NCBI RefSeq assembly: GCF_009857445.1
Contig: NZ_WWCN01000007.1
Coordinates: 1 to 64,000 of the forward strand
Length of the DNA: 64,000 nucleotides
Direction of reading: 5' to 3'
Origin: Duganella flavida
Lineage (GTDB): Bacteria > Pseudomonadota > Gammaproteobacteria > Burkholderiales > Burkholderiaceae_D
The notes beneath the pieces are model-generated. The model saw only the letters and a list, made by a program, of their open reading frames with translations. It had not been told where the DNA came from and ran no database searches. Both the position numbers and the translations under genes were made by a program. Positions 54,951 to 62,099 of the stretch are shown piece after piece. Within the stretch, counting starts at the first letter, position 1, and each line of letters opens with the position of its first letter.

Positions 54951-56450
54951 ATGTCCCCGACTTCCGACCTGTTGGCCACCGCGCTGGCGCAAACCGGTGC
55001 ACATCCGCGCCTCTCCCAGCAACGCAGGCTGTATGAAGCAGCGAAGGCTGCGATCCATCAGCAGCGGCTGGGCGCAGGCAGCAAACTTCCGTCCAGCCGT
55101 GATCTGGCGCGGGATCTGGGCATTGCGCGCAATACGGTGATTGCCGCGTTTGAGCAGCTGGCGGCCGAGGGCTACGTCATCACGTCGAAGGGCAGCGGCA
55201 CCTACGTAGCTGATTTGCAGGCACACAACGCGTTGATGCGAGGTGTTGGCTCCGCGCCACAGGCACGCGTTGCGCAGCGCGCAGCATTGCCGTCCGTGCG
55301 CCTTTCGCGTCGCGGACAGGAGCTGACCAGCTATGCGGCTGGCCCACAATTCGAGATACAGCCTTTCGCACCGGGCGATCCTGATTTTTCCTCGTTCCCT
55401 TTCAAGCTGTGGCAACGGCTGCAAAACCGCGTGTGGCGCGAGGCGCGCAATGATTTACTGGACTACGGCCAGTCCGGCGGCCACCAGCCACTGCGCCAGG
55501 CCATCACCGAATACCTGCGCATTTCGCGCTCGGTGAAAGTGGAAGTGGAACAGGTGATGATCACCGCCGGCACGCAGCAATCGCTGGACCTGTGCGCGCA
55601 GTTGCTGGCCGATGCGGGTGATACCGCATGGGTTGAAGACCCGTGCTACTGGGGCGCGAGCCGCGTGTTCCAGGCGCGCGAACTGAAGCTGCGTCCCATC
55701 ACCGTCGACCATGATGGCATGAAGCTGGACGACAAAGACCTCGCCACCAAACCGCGCCTGATCTACGTCACGCCATCGCACCAGTATCCAACCGGCGCAG
55801 TAATGAGCCTCGCGCGCCGCCGCGAACTGCTGGATGTCGCCGTGCGCAAGGACGCCTGGATACTGGAAGACGATTACGACAGCGAATTCCGCTACACCGG
55901 TCGTCCGCTGGCCGCGCTGCAAGGGCTCGATAACGATGACCGCGTGCTGTACATGGGCACCTTCTCCAAGGTGCTCTACCCCGGCATCAAGGTCGGCTAC
56001 CTCGTGGTGCCGCCAGCATTGATTCCAGCCTTCCGAAGCGCGCTGTACGACTTGCAGCGCCCCGGCCAGCTGACGGTGCAAGCGACGCTGACAGACTTCA
56101 TCACGCTCGGTCACTTCACCACCCACGTGCGCAAGATCCGCCAGACCTACGGTGCGCGGCGTGAGCTTCTGCGTCGCATGCTGGTACTCAGGCTACCGGC
56201 TGGCGTCACCATCTCAAAAGAGGAATCAGGCCTGCACCTCGTCATTGAACTGCCGGACAGCGTGGACGACGTAGCGCTGGCGCAGCGTGTGGCAGCGCTG
56301 GATATTTCGGTGAAAGCGCTATCCACCTACTACCTCAAGCCGCAAGTGCGGCGCGGCCTGCTGGTCGGCTATGCCTACTGCACGCCTGAGCAGATTACCG
56401 ATTACGGCCGCCAGCTGGGCGCCATCATCGCGGCGGAGGTGGCGGCATGA
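54951..56450 (+). CDS. MocR/GabR-type transcriptional regulator (wHTH fused to aminotransferase domain)
   Basis: 499 residues. The N-terminal GntR winged helix (about 25-85; SKLPSSRDLARDLGIARNTVIAAFEQL) is joined to a fold type I aminotransferase-like domain. PLP Lys340 is in GTFSKVLYPG and the aspartate region is in YVTPSHQYPTG. Such proteins sense an amine or amino acid through PLP chemistry, as GabR does with GABA. Placed divergent from the puu operon, it is its probable regulator. It overlaps the downstream MFS gene by ATGA. Confidence 0.92.
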   Translation: MSPTSDLLATALAQTGAHPRLSQQRRLYEAAKAAIHQQRLGAGSKLPSSRDLARDLGIARNTVIAAFEQLAAEGYVITSKGSGTYVADLQAHNALMRGVGSAPQARVAQRAALPSVRLSRRGQELTSYAAGPQFEIQPFAPGDPDFSSFPFKLWQRLQNRVWREARNDLLDYGQSGGHQPLRQAITEYLRISRSVKVEVEQVMITAGTQQSLDLCAQLLADAGDTAWVEDPCYWGASRVFQARELKLRPITVDHDGMKLDDKDLATKPRLIYVTPSHQYPTGAVMSLARRRELLDVAVRKDAWILEDDYDSEFRYTGRPLAALQGLDNDDRVLYMGTFSKVLYPGIKVGYLVVPPALIPAFRSALYDLQRPGQLTVQATLTDFITLGHFTTHVRKIRQTYGARRELLRRMLVLRLPAGVTISKEESGLHLVIELPDSVDDVALAQRVAALDISVKALSTYYLKPQVRRGLLVGYAYCTPEQITDYGRQLGAIIAAEVAA

Positions 56451-57586
56451 GGAATATGCCTTGGCGTGATTTCACGGCGTTAGTGGCCAGCATCGGCGTA
56501 GTCGGCCTCGGGCTGGGCGCGACAATTCCATTGACCGCGCTGATGCTGGACCAGCGCGGCATCGGCTCCGGCATCATCGGCATGATTACTGCCATCAGCG
56601 CGTTTGGCATCTTGGGCGCTGCGCCTTTCGTTTCGCGCTGGGTGGCCGGGCATGGGCCGCGCGGGTGCATGATCGGCGCTATCTTCGCAGCGGCGCTGTC
56701 CACCGCGCTGATGGAAGCCACCGACAACCTGCTGGCATGGGGCGTGCTGCGTTTTGTGTTCGGCGCTTCGATGGGCGTGCTGTTCACCATCGGCGAGGCA
56801 TGGGTCAACGACCTTGCACCGGAGAGTACGCGCGGACGCGTGGTAGCGATCTACACCACCGCCTTCACGCTGTTCCAGTTGATTGGCCCTGCACTGGTGG
56901 CAGCATTTGCCGACAAGGTACCGCTGCCCTTCGCCTCCTGCGGCGCGCTGTTCCTGCTTGCGATGCCAGGCATGCTGCTGATTAGCGGCGGCGCGCACAA
57001 TCACGGCGATGAGCCGCCAGTCGCATGGCAACGCATCCTGCCGCGCATGTGGATGATCGCCATCGGTGCTGCCTTCTTTGCGATGTTTGATACGGTGGCA
57101 TTGAGCCTGCTGCCGCTGTATGCCATGCGCCACGGCATAGCGACCGAGCTGGCGGTGCTGTCCGCCACGGTGGTGCTGGTGGGCGACACCGCGCTGCAAT
57201 TTGCGTTTGGCTGGCTGGCGGATCACGTGGGGCGGCGCAAGGTGCATATTGGCTGCGGCATCGCCGTTTGCGTGCTGCTGCCCATGCTGCCTTTCGCAGC
57301 GGGCACTCCGTGGCTGTGGTGGACGCTGCTGCTGGTGCTGGGCGCAACCGCCGGTGCGATCTACATGCTGTCGCTGGTGGCATGCGGCGAGCGTTTCAAC
57401 GGCCAGTCGTTGGTCGCTGCCAGCGCGGTGGTCAACGCCAGCTGGGGCATTACCAGCGCCGGCGGGCCTTTGGTGACGGGAGTTCTGATGCAAACGGCCG
57501 GCGTGAATGCACTGCCGGCCGTTCTGTGGGTTGGCGCTGCGATTTTCATCGCTAGCTCCGTGTGGGATAAAAATGAGCGGGGTTGA
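56447..57586 (+). CDS. MFS transporter (YcaD-like)
   Basis: 379 residues, about 12 hydrophobic segments. It has the MFS signatures LGATIPLTALML in TM1-2, RFVFGASMGVLFTIGEAWVNDLAP with the ESTRGR loop, and a second-half repeat GWLADHVGRRKVHIG. It belongs to the sugar/small-molecule YcaD/CynX-type group. It is translationally coupled to the regulator, suggesting import or export of an amine or a related metabolite; the substrate is not predictable. Confidence 0.9.
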   Translation: MRNMPWRDFTALVASIGVVGLGLGATIPLTALMLDQRGIGSGIIGMITAISAFGILGAAPFVSRWVAGHGPRGCMIGAIFAAALSTALMEATDNLLAWGVLRFVFGASMGVLFTIGEAWVNDLAPESTRGRVVAIYTTAFTLFQLIGPALVAAFADKVPLPFASCGALFLLAMPGMLLISGGAHNHGDEPPVAWQRILPRMWMIAIGAAFFAMFDTVALSLLPLYAMRHGIATELAVLSATVVLVGDTALQFAFGWLADHVGRRKVHIGCGIAVCVLLPMLPFAAGTPWLWWTLLLVLGATAGAIYMLSLVACGERFNGQSLVAASAVVNASWGITSAGGPLVTGVLMQTAGVNALPAVLWVGAAIFIASSVWDKNERG

Positions 57587-57645
57587 CGCTGCTGGTCGCC
57601 GTAAAAGCTTGCGGCACCAACCCAACCCGCACACCGTTGGCGTCA

Positions 57646-57673
57646 GGGTCTGACCCCGTACGGGGTCAGACCC
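57646..57673. repeat. perfect 28-bp palindrome after the MFS gene
   Basis: GGGTCTGACCCCG-TA-CGGGGTCAGACCC, 13-bp arms with a TA centre. It is followed on the plus strand by TTTTGTT, so it may also act as a terminator for the regulator-MFS transcript. The potI stop is 70 bp further on the other strand. Only one copy is visible in the window. Confidence 0.75.
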
Positions 57674-57742
57674 TTTTGTTAGGGGTGCCAGGAAGCAGCA
57701 AACCTGTTTGGGGCCTACTATTACTGATGCGCCGTACCCCTG

Positions 57743-58579
57743 TTAACCCTTGGCCGCTTGCGCCAGTTGCTTGGAACGCAAGCGCTCGGCGCGGGCGATG
57801 TACAGGCTCGATGCGATCACGCCAATCGACACCACCAGAATCGTCAAAGCCGCTACCGCATTCACGCGCGGGTCGAGGCCCAGGCGTGCACGCGAGAAGA
57901 TCACGATCGGCATGGTCGACGAGCCGGGACCGGACAGGAAGGCCGACAGCACCACATCATCCAGCGACAGCGTGAACGTCAGCAGCCACGCGGAACCCAA
58001 TGCCTGCTTGATGTTCGGCAGCGTCACCAGGAAGAACACCTGGAACGGCCGGCAGCCCAGATCCATCGCCGCTTCTTCCAGCGACTTGTTCATCTCCTGC
58101 AAACGCGATTGCACCACCACGGTCGCATAGGCCATACCAAGCAGGGTGTGCCCCAGCCAGATGGTCACGAGGCCACGCTCCGGGAAACCAAACATCTTCT
58201 GCACCGACACCAGCATCAGCAACAGCGACAGGCCGATAATCACCTCCGGCATCACCAGCGGTGCGCTCACCATGCCGGTGAACAGCGTGTGGCCAGCGAA
58301 GCGCTGGTAGCGGTCCAGCACAAACGCCGCAAACGTACCAAGGATCACCGAACCGCACGCCGTCAGCAACGCAATGCGCAACGACAAACCGAAGCCGCTG
58401 ATGATCTCCTGGTCGTTCAGCAGCGCCGCATACCATTGCAGCGAGAAGCCGCTCCACACCATGTCCTGGCGCGAGCTGTTAAACGAGAACACCACCAGCA
58501 CAACAATGGGAATGTAGAGGAACAGATAGCCGAGCGACAGCCAGCCGCGCCCGAACCAGCGATGCAGGAACTGGGTCAT
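57743..58579 (-). CDS. potI: putrescine ABC transporter permease PotI
   Basis: A 278-residue inner-membrane permease with about six helices and the EAA loop SLEEAAMDLGCRPFQVFFLVTLP. It has the typical PotI start (LSLGYLFLYIPIVVLVVFSFN). It overlaps potH by ATGA. It is the last gene of the potGHI set. The usual partner PotF is not in the window. Confidence 0.95.
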   Translation of the reverse strand: MTQFLHRWFGRGWLSLGYLFLYIPIVVLVVFSFNSSRQDMVWSGFSLQWYAALLNDQEIISGFGLSLRIALLTACGSVILGTFAAFVLDRYQRFAGHTLFTGMVSAPLVMPEVIIGLSLLLMLVSVQKMFGFPERGLVTIWLGHTLLGMAYATVVVQSRLQEMNKSLEEAAMDLGCRPFQVFFLVTLPNIKQALGSAWLLTFTLSLDDVVLSAFLSGPGSSTMPIVIFSRARLGLDPRVNAVAALTILVVSIGVIASSLYIARAERLRSKQLAQAAKG

Positions 58580-59481
58580 TTGCGGCCTCCCTGCTCCGCT
58601 TGATACTTATTGAAGATCGCCATCGGCACAAGAATCAGCAGGATCACCACCACCGTCACCGAGGACGCCAGCGGCCAATCGTTATTGGTAAAGAATTCGT
58701 CCCACAACTGGCGGCCGATCATCAGCGTTTCCGGGCCGCCCAGCAGCTCAGGAATCACGTACTCGCCCACCGCAGGAATGAACACCAGCATGGTGCCGGC
58801 GATGATGCCCGACTTCGACAGCGGCACGGTGATGCGCCAGAAGGTCTGCCACGGCGTTGCGCCCAGATCGGAAGCGGCTTCGATGAAGCGCACGTCCATC
58901 TTCACCAGATTCGCATACAGCGGCAAGATCATGAACGGCAGGTAGGCGTAGACCATGCCGATAATGAGCGAGAACTGGGTGTTCATCAAATGCAGCGGTT
59001 CGGTAATTGCGCCGATATCGATCAGGAAGCTGTTGAGAATCCCGTTGTTGGCCAGGATGCCCTTCCATGCATAGATACGCAGCAGGAAGGAAGTCCAGAA
59101 CGGCATCATCACCAGCATCAGCAACACCGGACGCATGGCCGGCTTGGCGCGCGCCATGAAGTAAGCGAACGGATAACCGATGGCCAGGCACAGCGCCGCC
59201 GTAATCGCCGCAAACTTCACGGAGTTCAGGTAGGTAATCGCATACAGCTCGTCCTGCGCGATGAACAGGTAGTTGGCGAACTTGATCTTCAGCGTCATCA
59301 CGCCGTCGACCATGGTCATCAAGGTGCCGAACGGACTGCCATCACCGGAATCCAGATCGGCAAAGCTGATGCGCAAGACGATCAGGAACGGAATCAGGAA
59401 GGCAAACGTCAGCCACAGAAACGGCACGGCAATCACCGTGGTGCGTCCCGGATTCTTGAACAGGTTCTTGAGGAAGTTCAT
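58576..59481 (-). CDS. potH: putrescine ABC transporter permease PotH
   Basis: 301 residues from ATG 59481 (MNFLKNLFKN); the longer start at 59532 lies inside potG. About six helices. The EAA loop IEAASDLGATPWQTFWRITVPLS and GEYVIPELLGG are diagnostic for PotH. It follows potG after 11 bp and overlaps potI by 4 bp, forming one membrane complex. Confidence 0.95.
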   Translation of the reverse strand: MNFLKNLFKNPGRTTVIAVPFLWLTFAFLIPFLIVLRISFADLDSGDGSPFGTLMTMVDGVMTLKIKFANYLFIAQDELYAITYLNSVKFAAITAALCLAIGYPFAYFMARAKPAMRPVLLMLVMMPFWTSFLLRIYAWKGILANNGILNSFLIDIGAITEPLHLMNTQFSLIIGMVYAYLPFMILPLYANLVKMDVRFIEAASDLGATPWQTFWRITVPLSKSGIIAGTMLVFIPAVGEYVIPELLGGPETLMIGRQLWDEFFTNNDWPLASSVTVVVILLILVPMAIFNKYQAEQGGRK

Positions 59482-59492
59482 GTCCGCCTGCC

Positions 59493-60620
59493 TTAGCTGG
59501 TCAGCACGACGACGTCGGCGCCGTCCCACCACGCGTACACGCGCTGGTCGCGCTTGAGCGCAGATTCGTCGTGACGCGCCGCATTGGTGCGTGACACCTT
59601 GAGCACCATGCCGCTATCGAGCGTGAGGTGGTAGCTGGTCTCGTTGCCGAAGTAGGAGATGCCGCTGATAGCACCCTGCACGCAGTTGTAACCATGCTCG
59701 GAGGCGTTGGCGCGCTGCTCCAGCGTTGGCGCGTCGGCCTGCAGTGCAATCTTCTCAGGACGCACCGCCACCGACACTGGCATGCCCAGCGTGCCGGTAA
59801 TGCCGTGGGTGATGTAATGCTTGCCTTCCGGCGTTTCAACGATAACGTGGTCCGGCTGATCGACCGCCACGCTACCATTGAACAGGTTCACGCTGCCGAT
59901 AAAGTCGGCGACGAAGCGGCAGTTCGGGGTCTCGTAAATTTCGTCCGGCGCGCCGACCTGCAGGATGCGGCCTGCGCTCATGACGGCGATGCGGGTGGCC
60001 ATGCTCATGGCTTCATCCTGGTCGTGGGTGACCATCACACAAGTCACGCCCACTTCTTCGATGATGCTGACCAGTTCCATCTGGGTGCGTTCGCGCAGCT
60101 TCTTATCCAGTGCGCCGAGCGGCTCGTCCAGCAGCAGCAACTGCGGACGCTTGGCCAGCGAACGCGCCAGCGCCACGCGCTGCTGCTGGCCGCCGGACAG
60201 CTGGTGCGGCTTGCGCTTGGCGTAATCAGTCAGCTGGACCAGCGACAGCATCTTCTCAACGCGCGCGGCAATTTCGTCTTTCGGCAGGCCGTCGCGGCGC
60301 AGGCCAAAGGCGATGTTGTCCCATACCGACAGGTGCGGGAACAGCGCGTACGACTGGAACATCATATTGATAGGACGCTGGTACGGCGGCACGCTGACGA
60401 TATCCTGCCCGGCCAGCGTGATGGTGCCCGAAGTCGGCGTTTCAAAGCCGGCCAACATGCGCAACAGGGTCGACTTGCCGCAGCCCGAACTGCCCAACAG
60501 TGCGAAGATTTCGCCCTTGTTGATCGTAACCGATACGTCATTGACGGCACGGTCGCCGTCGAATTCCTTCACCAGGTTCTTAATCAGGAGGAAAGGTTCA
60601 GCAACTCGCTCTATGGTCAT
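59493..60620 (-). CDS. potG: putrescine ABC transporter ATP-binding protein PotG
   Basis: 375 residues. Walker A GSSGCGKST is near residue 42-50, signature LSGGQQQRVALARSL, Walker B LLLLDEPLGALD, and His loop VTHDQDEA. The C-terminal TOBE domain is present (SVAVRPEKIAL). It powers PotHI. It follows the GS paralogue by 54 bp on the same strand, in contrast to the E. coli potFGHI arrangement. No good ribosome site is visible before its ATG. Confidence 0.95.
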   Translation of the reverse strand: MTIERVAEPFLLIKNLVKEFDGDRAVNDVSVTINKGEIFALLGSSGCGKSTLLRMLAGFETPTSGTITLAGQDIVSVPPYQRPINMMFQSYALFPHLSVWDNIAFGLRRDGLPKDEIAARVEKMLSLVQLTDYAKRKPHQLSGGQQQRVALARSLAKRPQLLLLDEPLGALDKKLRERTQMELVSIIEEVGVTCVMVTHDQDEAMSMATRIAVMSAGRILQVGAPDEIYETPNCRFVADFIGSVNLFNGSVAVDQPDHVIVETPEGKHYITHGITGTLGMPVSVAVRPEKIALQADAPTLEQRANASEHGYNCVQGAISGISYFGNETSYHLTLDSGMVLKVSRTNAARHDESALKRDQRVYAWWDGADVVVLTS

Positions 60621-60674
60621 GTTATTAGAAAAGTAAAATAATATTTGCCAAACCTGTGATTATAAAGGCAGCGC

Positions 60675-62045
60675 TCAAACATGCAGCAATAAGTGTTCCC
60701 GCTCCCAAGGGCTGATAACGGTCATGAACTCTTGATGCTCTAACTCTTTGATGGCGGTGTAGACGTCGATGAAGCGTTCACCCAGCACTTCGCGCAGCCG
60801 GTCTTCCTGTCGCAGCATGGTCAGCGCCTGCGGCAAACCTTGCGGCAGCTCGTATAAATGGTTGTAGGCGCTGCCGTTGTACATCGGCGTTGGTTCCAGC
60901 TGGTCGATCAGGCCAAGATAGCCGCAGGCCAGCGTCACAGCCATCGCCAGATACGGATTGGCGTCCGCACCAATGATGCGGTTCTCGACGCGGCGCTGCT
61001 CTACGCCGGAAATCGGAATACGGAAGCCCACAGTGCGATTGTCCATGCCCCACTGGATGTTGATCGGCGCTGCCGTATGGCGCACGATGCGGCGATACGA
61101 GTTCACATATGGTGCAAGGATGGCCATCGCGGCAGGCGTGTAACGCTGCAAGCCGCCGATGTAATAACGGAAGTGCGGCGACGGTGAGCCGTCGGGCAAA
61201 TTAAAGATGTTACGGCCGGTGGCGGTGTCGCTCACGCTCTGGTGCACGTGCATGGCCGATCCGGGCTCTCCGGCCATCGGCTTGGCCATGAAGGTGGCGT
61301 ACATGGAGTGCTTGAGCGCCGCTTCGCGCAAAGTGCGCTTGAAGTAGAACACATTGTCGGCCAGCGCCATCGCATCGCCGTGCTGGAAGTTGAGGCCCAT
61401 CTGGCCGGCGCCGGTTTCATGGATCAACGTGTCCACGTCGAGATTCATCAACGCGCAGTAATCGTAGATGTCTTCAAACAGCGGATCGAATTCGTTGACC
61501 GCATCGATGCTGTAGACCTGGCGCGTGGTTTCGGAACGGCCGCTGCGGCCTATCGGCGCTTTCAGTGGCAGGTCGGGATCGATGTTCTTTTCAGTGAGGT
61601 AGAACTCCAGCTCCGGGCCCACTACCGGCGTCCAGCCTTTGTCTGCATACAGTTTGAGCACGCGGCGCAGCACGGAGCGTGGCGCGAAATCGACCAGCGT
61701 GCCGTCGGCGAAGTAGCAATCGTGGATTACCTGCGCGGTGGGATCGATGGCCCAAGGGACGGTGGTAATGCTGCCGGGGTCCGCGCGCAAAATCATGTCG
61801 CGGTCCGTGTTGGAGATGGCGCGGTCGTAAGCCGCATCTTCGGTCGGGTAGTTGCCGGTGACGGTCATGCCCAGCACCGCTTCCGGAATGCGCATGCCGC
61901 GCTCCTGGGTGAATTTGGCGCGAGGGAGAATCTTCCCGCGCGCCACGCCCGTCAGGTCGGGCACCAGGCATTCAATTTCAGTGACTCGGTTCTCATTGAG
62001 CCACTGGTCCATATCAGCATCGGAAAAATTTTCTCGGATAGACAT
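60675..62045 (-). CDS. PuuA-like glutamine synthetase paralogue with an altered metal site
   Basis: 456 residues, very close to the puuA copy at 52712-54082. ELEFYL, HETGAG, AMHVHQSV and RRVENRI are conserved. However, residue 217 is Gly (GGC, 61395-61397), where the other three ligases in the window have Glu in GQ-M/F-E. In E. coli GlnA numbering this is the Glu220 metal ligand. The neighbouring Ile is Leu. The enzyme could be inactive, altered, or a regulatory pseudo-enzyme. It lies upstream of potGHI and downstream of nasA. Confidence 0.88.
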   Translation of the reverse strand: MSIRENFSDADMDQWLNENRVTEIECLVPDLTGVARGKILPRAKFTQERGMRIPEAVLGMTVTGNYPTEDAAYDRAISNTDRDMILRADPGSITTVPWAIDPTAQVIHDCYFADGTLVDFAPRSVLRRVLKLYADKGWTPVVGPELEFYLTEKNIDPDLPLKAPIGRSGRSETTRQVYSIDAVNEFDPLFEDIYDYCALMNLDVDTLIHETGAGQMGLNFQHGDAMALADNVFYFKRTLREAALKHSMYATFMAKPMAGEPGSAMHVHQSVSDTATGRNIFNLPDGSPSPHFRYYIGGLQRYTPAAMAILAPYVNSYRRIVRHTAAPINIQWGMDNRTVGFRIPISGVEQRRVENRIIGADANPYLAMAVTLACGYLGLIDQLEPTPMYNGSAYNHLYELPQGLPQALTMLRQEDRLREVLGERFIDVYTAIKELEHQEFMTVISPWEREHLLLHV

Positions 62046-62053
62046 GATGCATT

Positions 62054-62098
62054 CAAGGTTGCGATCGACAAGTCTAGCTTACCATAATCGCAACCTTG
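62054..62098. promoter_or_regulatory. 12-bp perfect inverted repeat between nasA and the GS paralogue
   Basis: CAAGGTTGCGAT at 62054-62065 and ATCGCAACCTTG at 62087-62098 match perfectly with a 21-nt spacer. On the minus strand it begins one base after the nasA stop and ends 8 bases before the GS start codon. There is no T-tract, so it is more likely an operator or a translation-affecting leader stem than a terminator. Confidence 0.65.
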
Positions 62099-62099
62099 T

